Positions 1-8,180 of a DNA stretch of 64,000 nt are shown one piece after another; within the stretch, counting starts at the first letter, position 1, and the number at the start of each line of letters is the position of its first letter. Both the position numbers and the translations under genes were made by a program. The notes beneath the pieces were generated by a model. That model saw only the letters and a list, made by a program, of their open reading frames with translations. It was not told where the DNA came from and searched no databases. This DNA comes from Streptomyces lichenis (GTDB taxonomy: Bacteria; Actinomycetota; Actinomycetes; Streptomycetales; Streptomycetaceae), in assembly GCF_023218175.1 (NCBI RefSeq), contig NZ_JALPTH010000031.1, positions 1-64,000 of the forward strand, written 5' to 3'.

Positions 1-108
<108 letters not shown>

Positions 109-116
109 AACGCAGG

Positions 117-146
117 TCAGCCGTCAGCGGATCCGCTGACGGCTGA
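117..146. terminator. Perfect 30-bp palindrome, likely terminator of the M20 gene
   Basis: TCAGCCGTCAGC and its exact complement flank a central GGATCC, giving a perfect 30-bp palindrome. It lies about 95 nt past the stop codon of the minus-strand dipeptidase, so a factor-independent terminator is the simplest reading. It could also have caused the sequencing failure that ends the contig. Confidence 0.55.
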
Positions 147-240
147 TCGTCTACGGGAACCGGGCCGGGTCCGCCGGTGCCGGGGACGCCGGCCGGCAGC
201 CCTCCATCCCGCCGGTGGCGGTGGCCGGTCCGCCCGGGGG

Positions 241-1608
241 TTACGCCTGGGCGGCGTACTCGGCGAGGAAGAGGGCCTCGGCCACGGACATCCGCTCCAG
301 CTCCTCGGGCGACACGCTCTCGTTCACCGCGTGGATCTGCGCCTCCGGTTCGCTCAGCCCGATGAGCAGGATCTCCGCCTGGGGGTAGAGGGCGGCGAGG
401 GTGTTGCAGAGCGGGATGGAGCCGCCCATGCCGGCCACCTGCATCTCCTGGCCGGGGTAGGCCTGGGCGAGGGCCGCGGCCATCGAGGTGTACGCGGGGC
501 TGGTGGTGTCCGCCTGGAAGGGCTGGCCCTGCCCGACCGGCTCCACGGACACCCGCGCGCCCCAGGGGGTGTGCGCCTCCAGGTGCGCGGTCAGCAGCCT
601 GGTCGCCTCGGCGGTGTCCTGGCCGGGCGGCACCCGCAGGCTGACCTGGGCCCGGGCCGAGGACTGCACCGAGGGGGTCGCCCCGACCACCGGCGGGCAG
701 TCGATGCCGACCACCGTGACGGCCGGGCGGGCCCACAGCCGGTCGCCGACCACCCCGTCACCGATCAGGCCGACCCCGTCCAGCACCCGGGCGTCCTTGC
801 GGAAGTCGTCCTCCGGGTAGCGCAGACCGGTCCACTCGCCGTCCGCCGCCAGCCCGTCCACCCGGGTCGAGCCGTCCTCGGCCCGCAGCGAGTCCAGTAC
901 GCGGATCAGCGCGGCCAGCGCGTCCGGCGCGGCCCCGCCGAACAGCCCGGAGTGCAGGTTGCCCTCCAGGGTGTCCACCCGCACCCGTACGGTGGTCATC
1001 CCGCGCAGGCAGGAGGTGACCGTGGGCAGGCCCACCCGGAAGTTCCCGGCGTCGCCGATCACGATGGTGTCCGCCGCCAGCAGTTCGGGGTGCGCCTCCG
1101 CGTACCGCTCCAGACCGCCGGTGCCCTGCTCCTCGGAGCCCTCCACGATCACCTTCACGCCCACCGGCACGCCGCCGTTGGCCTTGAGGGCGCGCAGCGC
1201 GAGCAGGTGCATGATGAACCCGCCCTTGCAGTCGGCGGCGCCGCGCCCGTACCAGCGGCCGTCCCGCTCGGTCAGCTCGAACGGCGGAGTGTGCCACCCG
1301 GCCGGGTCCAACGGCGGCTGCACGTCGTAGTGCGCGTACAGCAGCACCGTCGGCGCGCCCTCGGGGCCGGGCAGGTAGCCGTACACCGACTGGCTTCCGT
1401 CGGGAGTGTCGAGCACGGCGACGTCCTGGAAGTCCTCCGCGCGCAGCGCGTCCGCGACCCAGGCCGCCGCCGCCTCGCAGGCGCTGGGCGGGTACTGAGC
1501 CGGATCGGCCACGGACGGGAACGCCACCAGCTCGGCCAGCTCCGCCTTGGCGCGGGGCATCAGGGAGGCGACGGTCTCGGCGATCGGCCGGGTGGCACGG
1601 GCGGTCAT
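241..1608 (-). CDS. M20 family metallo-dipeptidase
   Basis: A 455-residue cytoplasmic zinc peptidase expected to cleave dipeptides or N-acyl amino acids. Seen: the metal ligand stretch AHYDVQPP near residue 92, the bridging Asp region GRGAADCKGG, the Glu pair in EGSEEQG, an Asp in IGDAGNF and a late His in IHAVNES. These follow the M20 order, with the lid/dimerisation domain inserted in the middle. The ATG at 1608 is preferred because AGGAG lies 7 nt upstream and the family similarity starts just after it; a longer GTG frame exists but lacks a ribosome site. The stop is TAA. It is divergent from the flavoprotein gene at 1767. Exact substrate cannot be told. Confidence 0.9.
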   Translation of the reverse strand: MTARATRPIAETVASLMPRAKAELAELVAFPSVADPAQYPPSACEAAAAWVADALRAEDFQDVAVLDTPDGSQSVYGYLPGPEGAPTVLLYAHYDVQPPLDPAGWHTPPFELTERDGRWYGRGAADCKGGFIMHLLALRALKANGGVPVGVKVIVEGSEEQGTGGLERYAEAHPELLAADTIVIGDAGNFRVGLPTVTSCLRGMTTVRVRVDTLEGNLHSGLFGGAAPDALAALIRVLDSLRAEDGSTRVDGLAADGEWTGLRYPEDDFRKDARVLDGVGLIGDGVVGDRLWARPAVTVVGIDCPPVVGATPSVQSSARAQVSLRVPPGQDTAEATRLLTAHLEAHTPWGARVSVEPVGQGQPFQADTTSPAYTSMAAALAQAYPGQEMQVAGMGGSIPLCNTLAALYPQAEILLIGLSEPEAQIHAVNESVSPEELERMSVAEALFLAEYAAQA

Positions 1609-1766
1609 GGGCACGCTCCTGGTGGGTGCGACGTTGAGACGGGTGCCACCGTGATCGGTACGGCGAACACGAGTCCGATACTCCCACAGGGGGTGGAGCG
1701 GGCCCGCGCCGTAGGATGCGGTCCAGAGCAAGGGCCAAAGGTCGGGATCAGGAGCGGAAACAGATC

Positions 1767-3017
1767 GTGAGCAGCGAGAACGCAGACGCCGGTAACACCC
1801 ACCCGGATGACGCCCCCTCCGGTGACGGTCCCTCCGCGCCGGTCTGGGACGTCGTGGTGGTGGGCGCCGGGCCCGCCGGAGCGTCCGCGGCCTATGCCGC
1901 GGCCGTCACCGGGCGCCGGGTGCTGCTGCTGGAGAAGGCGGAGCTGCCCCGGTACAAGACCTGCGGCGGCGGCATCATCGGCCCGTCCCGGGACGCCCTG
2001 CCGCCCGGTTTCGAACTGCCGCTCCAGGACCGGGTGCACGCCGTGACGTTCTCGCTGAACGGCCGCTTCGCCCGCACCCGCCGCGCCAAGCGCATGATGT
2101 TCGGCCTGGTCAACCGGCCCGAGTTCGACGCGGGCCTGGTGGAGCAGGCGCAGAAGGCGGGCGCCGAGCTGCGCACCGGGGTCACCGTGTCCCGGGTGGA
2201 GCAGCACGGGACGACGGTGCCGGACCGGCGCACCGCGGCGGTGGTGCTGGCCGACGGCGAGGTGGTGCTCGCCCGCGCGGTCGTCGGCGCCGACGGCAGC
2301 GCCGGGCGGATAGGGGCGCATGTCGGCGTCAAGCTCGACCAGGTCGATCTGGGCCTGGAGGCGGAGATCCCGGTGCCGGAGACGGTCGCCGAGGACTGGG
2401 CGGGCCGGGTGCTCATCGACTGGGGCCCGATGCCGGGCAGTTACGGCTGGGTCTTCCCCAAGGGCGACACCCTCACCGTGGGCGTGATCTCGGCGCGCGG
2501 CGAGGGCGCCGCCACCAAGCGCTATCTGGAGGACTTCATCGCCCGGCTGGGTCTGGCCGGCTTCGAACCCGCCGTCTCCTCCGGCCACCTGACCCGCTGC
2601 CGCACCGACGACTCCCCGCTGTCCCGGGGGCGGGTGCTGGTCTGCGGCGACGCGGCCGGGCTGCTGGAACCCTGGACCCGGGAGGGCATCTCCTTCGCGC
2701 TGCGCTCGGGCCGGCTGGCGGGGGAGTGGGCGGTGCGGATCGCCGAGGCGGGCGACGCGGTGGACGCCCGCCGCCAGGCGCTGAACTACGCCTTCGCCAT
2801 CAAGGCGGGCCTCGGGGTGGAGATGGCGGTCGGCAAGCGGATGCTGACGTTGTTCGCCAAGCGCCCCGGGCTGCTGCACGCCACCCTGACCGGCTTCCGT
2901 CCGGCGTGGCAGGCGTTCGTGGACATCACCCGGGGCAAGACCACCCTGGGCGGCCTGGTACGCGGCTCCTCGGTCGCCCGGCGCGCCCTGGACGCCCTGG
3001 ACCGGCGCGGCCGGTAG
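1767..3017 (+). CDS. Geranylgeranyl reductase family flavoprotein
   Basis: A 416-residue FAD-dependent oxidoreductase of the family that saturates isoprenoid chains (geranylgeranyl groups, archaeal lipids, or one unit of menaquinone as in mycobacterial MenJ). Seen: the dinucleotide-binding GAGPAG at residues 33-38, the conserved substrate-side stretch YKTCGGGI shortly after, and the second FAD motif CGDAAGLLEPWTREG around residue 300. There is no signal peptide. GTG at 1767 is chosen with AGGAG 12 nt upstream; an ATG at 1716 in the same frame is possible but would add a basic tail. A menaquinone-modifying role is plausible for an actinomycete but is inferred. Confidence 0.85.
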   Translation: MSSENADAGNTHPDDAPSGDGPSAPVWDVVVVGAGPAGASAAYAAAVTGRRVLLLEKAELPRYKTCGGGIIGPSRDALPPGFELPLQDRVHAVTFSLNGRFARTRRAKRMMFGLVNRPEFDAGLVEQAQKAGAELRTGVTVSRVEQHGTTVPDRRTAAVVLADGEVVLARAVVGADGSAGRIGAHVGVKLDQVDLGLEAEIPVPETVAEDWAGRVLIDWGPMPGSYGWVFPKGDTLTVGVISARGEGAATKRYLEDFIARLGLAGFEPAVSSGHLTRCRTDDSPLSRGRVLVCGDAAGLLEPWTREGISFALRSGRLAGEWAVRIAEAGDAVDARRQALNYAFAIKAGLGVEMAVGKRMLTLFAKRPGLLHATLTGFRPAWQAFVDITRGKTTLGGLVRGSSVARRALDALDRRGR

Positions 3018-3068
3018 GCCGACGGGGGCGGGAGGGGCGGCGGAGTCCGGGCCCGGGGGCGCGCTGGG

Positions 3069-3338
3069 TCAGTGCTCCGGGCCGCCGGGGTCCGGACGGC
3101 CCGGGGTGGCGGCGTCGAACCGCCACAGCACCCGGGCGGTCCGGAAGGCGAAGCCGAGGCCCGCGACCGCGCCGGCCGCGATGAGCGTCCCGCGTGCCGC
3201 CGAGCCCTCCAGGTCGAAGACCGGCACCGGGGCGGCGGCCAGGCAGAACAGCACCCCGGCGAGGAAGACGGCGGTGACCAGCGCGTAGCCGATCTCCACG
3301 GTGATCGCGTCCCGCCGCGCCTGGCTCCTGGTCCCCAT
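3069..3338 (-). CDS. DUF6332 family small membrane protein
   Basis: An 89-residue protein with a charged N-terminus (SQARRDAITVEIGYALV) followed by two hydrophobic segments at about 15-40 and 50-72. It resembles the Streptomyces DUF6332 family, whose function is unknown. The start ATG has no Shine-Dalgarno sequence, but a good promoter lies directly before it: TTGTCT at 3370-3375, an 18-nt spacer, CAGACT at 3346-3351, then 7 nt. The mRNA is therefore probably leaderless. It converges on the flavoprotein gene 50 bp away. Confidence 0.7.
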   Translation of the reverse strand: MGTRSQARRDAITVEIGYALVTAVFLAGVLFCLAAAPVPVFDLEGSAARGTLIAAGAVAGLGFAFRTARVLWRFDAATPGRPDPGGPEH

Positions 3339-3422
3339 GACGGACAGTCTGGCCCGGTGCGCGGCCGGGAGACAAGGTGATCGTCTCCGGCCGCGCCCCG
3401 GGCCTTCCCGGTCGTGGCGCGG

Positions 3423-3482
3423 GGCCGCGGGGCAGGGCGCCGCACCCCCGTGGCGGTGCCCTGCCCGCGGCCGGTGCCGGCC
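3423..3482 (-). terminator. Hairpin terminator downstream of the DHA2 exporter gene
   Basis: Arms at 3423-3438 and 3468-3482 pair over 15 bp with one bulged G; the 29-nt loop holds a smaller CCGC/GCGG stem. It begins about 60 nt past the exporter stop at 3541 and separates it from the start of the DUF6332 gene. Confidence 0.6.
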
Positions 3483-3540
3483 GCGACCCGTCCCGGCTGG
3501 GACGGATTCCCGCGGCGATGCGTATGAGTGGCGGCCCGGA

Positions 3541-5151
3541 TCAGTCGCGGGCGGCGACCGGTGCCGCCGCGCCCACCGGCTCCGCGCCCACCGGCTCGGC
3601 GGTCTCCGGCCGGGCGGTCTCCGGCAGAGCGGAGGCCGGGGACGCGGAGGGCGGGAAGGGGACGGGGGCGGTGGTCTCGGTGGTCAGCGGGGTGCTCTCG
3701 GAGGAGGCCACCACCAGGGACGGGGCGGAGCGGCGGGCGCGGACGCCGGTGAGGGTGATCAGCAGTCCGACGACGGCTATCGCGGTCACCACCGCGAGAC
3801 CCGGGCGGAAGCTGTCCAGCACCGCCTGCGGCGACCCGCCCTCGCCGCCGGCGGTGATGACCGCGGTGACCACCGCGAGGAAGACGGCGCCGCCGACCTG
3901 CACCGAGGTGTTGAGCAGCCCGGAGACCATGCCCTGCTCGTCGTCGTCCACGCCGTTGGTGGCCTGGATGTTGAGCGAGGGGAAGGTCAGCGCGCAGGCC
4001 GCGCCCAGCAGCAGCATCGCCGGCAGGATCACGGCGGCGTACCGGGGCGTCAGGTCGACCTGGAGGAAGATCGCGTACGAGGCCACCAGCAGGGTGAAGC
4101 CCAGGGCGATCACCCGCGGGGTGCCGAAGCGGTCGACCACATCGCCGATCTTGGTGGAGGAGACGGCCACCAGCGCGCCGGCCGGCAGGAAGGCGAGGGC
4201 GGTCTGCAGCGCGGACCAGCCCAGCAGGGACTGCATGTACTGGGTGGCGATGAACTGGAAGGCCACATAGGAACCGAAGAAGGCGGCCGCGCCGAGCTGG
4301 GCCCGGACCTGCGAACCGGAGCGGAGCACGCCCAGCCGGAGCAGCGGGCCGGCGCTGCGGCGCTCGATCGCCACGAAGAGGGCGAGCAGCGCGGCCGCCG
4401 CGGCGAAGGAGAGCAGCGTACGGGCGGAGGCCCAGCCGGCCTCGGGGGCCTGCACCACGGTGAAGACCAGCAGCAGCATGGCGGCGGTGCCGGTGACGGC
4501 GCCGGGCACGTCGTAACCGCCGCGGGTGTTCTCCCGGGGGCTGTGCGGGATCAGCCGGGCGCCGACCACCAGGGCGATCAGGGCGATGGGCGCGGGCAGC
4601 AGCATGGTCAGCCGCCAGCTCACCTCGGTGAGCAGCCCGGACAGCACCAGGCCCATGGAGAAGCCGGTGGCCGCGCAGGTGGTGTAGATCGACAGGGCGC
4701 GGTTGCGCTGCGGGCCCTCCCTGAAGGTGGTGGTGATGATGGACAGCCCGGCGGGCGCGGTGAACGCGGCGCTCAGCCCCTTGATGAAGCGGCTGGCGAT
4801 CAGCAGCGGCCCGGAGTCCACCAGCCCGCCGAGCAGCGAGGCGAGGGCGAAGACGGCGAGCGCCACCAGGAACACCCGGCGCCGGCCCAGCAGGTCGGCG
4901 GCCCGGCCGCCGAGCAGCAGCAGTCCGCCGTAACCGAGGATGTAGCCGCTCACGATCCACTGGAGCGTGGCGGTGGACAGGCCGAGGTCGCCGGCGATCG
5001 ACGGGAGGGCGACACCGACCATCGACACGTCGAGCGCGTCGAGGAACATCGCGGCGCAGAGCACGAGCAGGGTGCCCCACAACCGGGGGCTCCAGCGGTC
5101 CCCCGCCGGTGGGGCCCCGGCGGGGGAGAGGACATTGAGCGCAGAAGTCAT
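3541..5151 (-). CDS. MFS drug exporter, DHA2 (14-TM) family
   Basis: A 536-residue proton-coupled exporter. Seen: about 14 hydrophobic segments, the motif-A-like loop LLLGGRAADLLGRRRVF after TM2 and antiporter-style Gly/Pro motifs in TM5; the C-terminal 60 residues are an Ala/Pro/Glu-rich tail with repeated AEPVGAE. This architecture is typical of EmrB/QacA exporters for hydrophobic drugs. ATG at 5151 is used because a promoter ends 7 nt before it (TTGCAT at 5181-5186, TACTGT at 5159-5164), implying a leaderless transcript; a GTG three codons upstream is the alternative. It is divergent from a MarR gene, so drug-responsive repression is likely. Confidence 0.88.
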   Translation of the reverse strand: MTSALNVLSPAGAPPAGDRWSPRLWGTLLVLCAAMFLDALDVSMVGVALPSIAGDLGLSTATLQWIVSGYILGYGGLLLLGGRAADLLGRRRVFLVALAVFALASLLGGLVDSGPLLIASRFIKGLSAAFTAPAGLSIITTTFREGPQRNRALSIYTTCAATGFSMGLVLSGLLTEVSWRLTMLLPAPIALIALVVGARLIPHSPRENTRGGYDVPGAVTGTAAMLLLVFTVVQAPEAGWASARTLLSFAAAAALLALFVAIERRSAGPLLRLGVLRSGSQVRAQLGAAAFFGSYVAFQFIATQYMQSLLGWSALQTALAFLPAGALVAVSSTKIGDVVDRFGTPRVIALGFTLLVASYAIFLQVDLTPRYAAVILPAMLLLGAACALTFPSLNIQATNGVDDDEQGMVSGLLNTSVQVGGAVFLAVVTAVITAGGEGGSPQAVLDSFRPGLAVVTAIAVVGLLITLTGVRARRSAPSLVVASSESTPLTTETTAPVPFPPSASPASALPETARPETAEPVGAEPVGAAAPVAARD

Positions 5152-5158
5152 GGTCAGC

Positions 5159-5193
5159 ACAGTACATGCACGTACATCGAATGCAAGCGCATT
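5159..5193. promoter_or_regulatory. Exporter promoter with two inverted-repeat operators (MarR)
   Basis: GTACATGCACGTAC at 5162-5175 is a palindrome broken at one position pair; AATGC-N4-GCATT at 5180-5193 is a second inverted repeat. The first overlaps the -10 and spacer, the second covers the -35 of the minus-strand exporter promoter. Binding of the divergent MarR protein to both would block the exporter; on the other strand a TAATGT box at 5226-5231 sits 6 nt before the marR ATG. Confidence 0.65.
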
Positions 5194-5237
5194 TAATTCC
5201 GGTGCAACGAACGGCCGGAGTGGGGTAATGTGACTCC

Positions 5238-5684
5238 ATGGCAGTGACGAAGATCGAACGTGCGCTCGTGGAGCAGTGGCGTGACGTCCTCTCGCTGCAT
5301 GCGCGCACCACCTGCGAGCTCGACCGCGCCCTCCATCCGTACGGGATCGGCGCCAGCGACTTCGAGGTGCTGGACGTCCTCGTCGAGGCGGCCGCGCACG
5401 ACCCCTGCGACACCTACCGGGTGCAGGAGCTGTCCTCCCGGGTGCACCTCAGCCAGAGCGCGCTGTCCCGGCTGGTCGCCCGGCTGGAGAAGGACGGACT
5501 GGTCACGCGCGGGATGTGCAGCGAGGACCGGCGCGGAGTGCGCGTGGTGCTCACCGAGAAGGGGCGCGCCCGGCATGCCGAGGCGCAGCCCGTCCAGCGC
5601 TCCGTGCTCGGCCGGATGCTCAACGGGGAGGCGGCGCCGGAGCGGCCGAAGACCGCCGGCGAGCCGGGCGCGGCACAGAAGTAG
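5238..5684 (+). CDS. MarR family transcriptional regulator
   Basis: A 148-residue dimeric winged-helix repressor. Seen: N-terminal helices, the recognition region VQELSSRVHLSQSALSRLVARL around residues 60-82, and the wing stretch SEDRRGVRVVLTEKG at about 95-110, which holds the family's DxRxxxxxLT-like pattern. The last 20 residues are a disordered tail. There is no Shine-Dalgarno sequence; the likely -10 TAATGT lies 6 nt before the ATG, so translation is probably leaderless. It faces the DHA2 exporter across 86 bp with two palindromes and probably represses it, releasing on ligand binding. Confidence 0.9.
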   Translation: MAVTKIERALVEQWRDVLSLHARTTCELDRALHPYGIGASDFEVLDVLVEAAAHDPCDTYRVQELSSRVHLSQSALSRLVARLEKDGLVTRGMCSEDRRGVRVVLTEKGRARHAEAQPVQRSVLGRMLNGEAAPERPKTAGEPGAAQK

Positions 5685-5698
5685 GCGGCGGCCGGCGG

Positions 5699-6943
5699 TC
5701 AGTCGGTACGAGGGGCGGCGGAGGCGTTCCGTACCGCGTAGCCGGTGAGCGCGGCCGCACCCGCCAGCAGGGCCACCGTGGTCAGGGCCAGCGGCAGCGA
5801 GAGCCACTCGGCCAGGAAGCCGATGGCGGGCGGCCCGAGCAGCATCCCGCCGTAGCCCAGGGTGGAGGCGGCCGCCACCCCGTCGGGTCCGGCCAGCGCC
5901 CCGGCCCGGTCGATGGCGACGGGGAAGAGGTTGGCCAGTCCCAGGCCGGTGACCGCGAAGCCCAGCAGCGCGAGGCCGACCGACGGGGCCAGTGCGCCGA
6001 GCAGCATCCCGGCCGCCGCGGTGGCGCCGCCGGCCACCAGGGTCCGGGTCTGGCCCAGCCGTTCGAGCATGGCGGTACCGCTGAGCCGCCCCACGGTCAT
6101 CGCCAGGGCGAACGCCGAGTATCCGGCCGCCGCGATCCCCGGATGGGCGTGCAGGTCCTGCTCCAGGTGGAGCGCTCCCCAGTCCGCCAGCGCCCCCTCC
6201 CCGTACGCGGTGCACAGGGCGATCAGCCCGAAGACGGTGACCAGCCGCCGGGACCGCCGGTCCATCCGCCCGGGCTTCCGGGACGGCGGGGACTCCGGGG
6301 CGGGGGAGGGGTCCGGGGGTACGGGGGCGGGGTGGCGCAGCAGGGTGGGGGCGGCCGCCGCGGTGAGCAGCAGGCCCACCCCGGTCAGCGCCGCCAGATG
6401 GGCCATCGGGGAGAGCCCGCCCGCGACCAGCCCGCCGAGCCCGGCCCCGAGCATCCCGCCCAGGCTGAACGCGGCGTGGAAACCGGGCATCACCGGGCGG
6501 CGCAGGGCCGCGACCAGGTCGACCGCGGCGCTGTTCATCGCCACGTTGATCCCGCCGTAGCCGACGCCGAAGACCAGCAGCACCAGGCCGAGCGCCGAGG
6601 CGGAGTGGGTGAGCGGGGGCAGGGCGATGCTCAGGCTGAGCAGTACGGCGGCGGCGACCGTCACCCGGTGGCTGCCGTACCGCCGGCACAGCCTGCCGGT
6701 CAGGGTCATGGTCACCACCGCCCCGGCCGAGACCCCGAGCAGGGCCAGCCCCAAGCTGCCGGCCGAGGCTCCGGTCTGCGCCTTGATGGCGGGGATGCGG
6801 ACGACCCAGCCGGCGAAGAGGAAGCCGTCCAGGGCGAAGAACACGGTCAGGGCGGTACGGAGGCGGGACAGGGAGGAGAGCGCGGCGGGGTGCCGTCCGG
6901 TGCTCCCCCGGGTGGCGCTCCGGAGTTTGTTCAAGTTCGGCAC
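5699..6943 (-). CDS. MFS transporter, 12-TM (YbjJ/FucP-like)
   Basis: A 414-residue membrane protein with about 12 hydrophobic segments and a basic, Pro-rich central loop near residues 195-225. The opening FFALDGFLFAGWVVRIPAIK and the GFHAAFSLGGMLGAG segment recall YbjJ-type MFS proteins, whose substrates are mostly unknown. The GTG at 6943 is chosen because a strong promoter ends 6 nt before it (TTGAAG at 6974-6979, 18-nt spacer, TATCCT at 6950-6955); the longer frame to 7111 would read through this promoter. It converges on marR with a 14-bp gap. Confidence 0.82.
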   Translation of the reverse strand: MPNLNKLRSATRGSTGRHPAALSSLSRLRTALTVFFALDGFLFAGWVVRIPAIKAQTGASAGSLGLALLGVSAGAVVTMTLTGRLCRRYGSHRVTVAAAVLLSLSIALPPLTHSASALGLVLLVFGVGYGGINVAMNSAAVDLVAALRRPVMPGFHAAFSLGGMLGAGLGGLVAGGLSPMAHLAALTGVGLLLTAAAAPTLLRHPAPVPPDPSPAPESPPSRKPGRMDRRSRRLVTVFGLIALCTAYGEGALADWGALHLEQDLHAHPGIAAAGYSAFALAMTVGRLSGTAMLERLGQTRTLVAGGATAAAGMLLGALAPSVGLALLGFAVTGLGLANLFPVAIDRAGALAGPDGVAAASTLGYGGMLLGPPAIGFLAEWLSLPLALTTVALLAGAAALTGYAVRNASAAPRTD

Positions 6944-6949
6944 AAAAGG

Positions 6950-6979
6950 AGGATAGGGGTGACGGGGGAGAGTCTTCAA
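6950..6979 (-). promoter_or_regulatory. Promoter for leaderless MFS gene
   Basis: TTGAAG (6974-6979), 18-nt spacer, TATCCT (6950-6955), then 6 nt to the GTG at 6943. The match to the housekeeping sigma consensus and the spacing fix both promoter and start codon. Confidence 0.65.
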
Positions 6980-7176
6980 GCTCGGGAGGGGCGGGGTGGC
7001 GCGGGCGCCGGGGCCGACGGACCGCCGGTGCGGAATGCGAGGGAGCCGCCGGGTGTTCGAGCACTGCGGACAGGTCCGGCGGGCCCCGCCCGGCCAGGGC
7101 GGCGGTCGCACGCTGAGGAGCGCCGCCGGACCCCACCACCCGACGAACCCGGCACGACCCTGGAGTGATCAGCAAC

Positions 7177-7884
7177 ATGCGTGTGGAGATCTGGAGCGAT
7201 GTGGCCTGCCCCTGGTGCTACATCGGCAAGGCCCGCTTCGAACAGGGCCTCGCCGCCTTCGCCCACGCCGACGAGGTGGAGGTCGTACACCGCTCCTTCG
7301 AGCTCGACCCGGACCGGGCGCCCGGGGACACCCTCCCCGTGCTCGACCTGCTGGCCCGGCGGTACGGCCGCACCCAGGACGAGGCCAGGGGCATGGAGGA
7401 GCACGTCGCGGCCAACGCCCGCGCCGAAGGGCTCGGCTACCGCACCGAGGGCCGCGACCACGGCAGCACCTTCGACATCCACCGGGTGCTGCACCTCGCC
7501 AGGGCGCGGGGCCGCCAGTCCGAACTGCTCGACCTCGCCTACCGGGCCAACTTCGCCGAGGAGCGCTCGGTGTTCGACGCGGAGGTGCTGGCCGCCCTCG
7601 GTGTCGAGGCCGGGCTGGACGAGGGGGAGGTGCGCGAGGTGATCGCGGACCGTACGCGCTACGCGGAGGAGGTCCGGGCCGACGAGGCGGAGGCCGCCGC
7701 GCTGGGCGCGACCGGGGTGCCCTTCTTCGTACTGGACCGGCGCTACGGGGTCTCCGGCGGCCAGCCCGCCGAGGTCTTCACCCAGGCCCTCGAACAGGCC
7801 TGGCAGGGCCGGGCCGCGACCACCCCCACCACCGGCGAGGCCGCCGCCTGCGGTCCGGAGGGCGCCTGCGAGGTCGGGGCGTAA
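7177..7884 (+). CDS. DsbA family oxidoreductase, FrnE-like
   Basis: A 235-residue thioredoxin-fold protein with no signal peptide, so probably cytoplasmic. Seen: the redox motif CPWC at residues 11-14 in VACPWCYIGK, the helical insert of DsbA proteins, and the cis-Pro region GATGVPFFVLD near residue 180. The fold matches FrnE and 2-hydroxychromene isomerase relatives, which act as disulfide isomerases or in polyketide tailoring. ATG 7177 is preferred to GTG 7165: GGAG at 7162-7165 then serves as the ribosome site, 11 nt upstream. A strong two-way terminator follows. Confidence 0.88.
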   Translation: MRVEIWSDVACPWCYIGKARFEQGLAAFAHADEVEVVHRSFELDPDRAPGDTLPVLDLLARRYGRTQDEARGMEEHVAANARAEGLGYRTEGRDHGSTFDIHRVLHLARARGRQSELLDLAYRANFAEERSVFDAEVLAALGVEAGLDEGEVREVIADRTRYAEEVRADEAEAAALGATGVPFFVLDRRYGVSGGQPAEVFTQALEQAWQGRAATTPTTGEAAACGPEGACEVGA

Positions 7885-7900
7885 GCCCGGGCCGGGTACT

Positions 7901-7936
7901 GAGGGGGCGCGGACCACGACGGGTCCGCGCCCCCTC
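7901..7936. terminator. Bidirectional hairpin terminator
   Basis: A perfect 15-bp stem (7901-7915 with 7922-7936) and a 6-nt loop sit between the convergent FrnE-like gene and the small DUF gene, and can serve both. Confidence 0.75.
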
Positions 7937-7979
7937 CAGACGTCCGGGACTCCTCGGGAGAGCGGGGCGGCGCCGGGTG

Positions 7980-8180
7980 TCAGCCGCCCTCCTCGTCGAT
8001 CTGGTGCTTCCGGGCGGCGAGGACCTGCACGACCATCGCGCGGTCCCCGTGGGTGTGCTCGTAGTGCAGCAGCTTCTCGACGTCGGCGGCGCCGAGCCCC
8101 CGGATACGGTGCTCCAGCGTGCCGACGGTCAGCTCGTCGTAGTCGGGCAGCGGAAGCCCGGCACGGTCTGCGGTGGTCAT
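7980..8180 (-). CDS. Small DUF8129-like helical protein
   Basis: A 66-residue protein with the opening LPLPDYDELTVGTLEHRIRG followed by amphipathic helices (VEKLLHYEHTHGDR, MVVQVLAARKHQI). From memory this resembles the DUF8129 domain found at the ends of some actinobacterial lipid-droplet-associated proteins; function unknown. AAGGAGG-type ribosome site 6-7 nt upstream. Its ATG overlaps the stop of the upstream HhH gene in an ATGA arrangement, so the two are translationally coupled. Confidence 0.75.
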   Translation of the reverse strand: MTTADRAGLPLPDYDELTVGTLEHRIRGLGAADVEKLLHYEHTHGDRAMVVQVLAARKHQIDEEGG

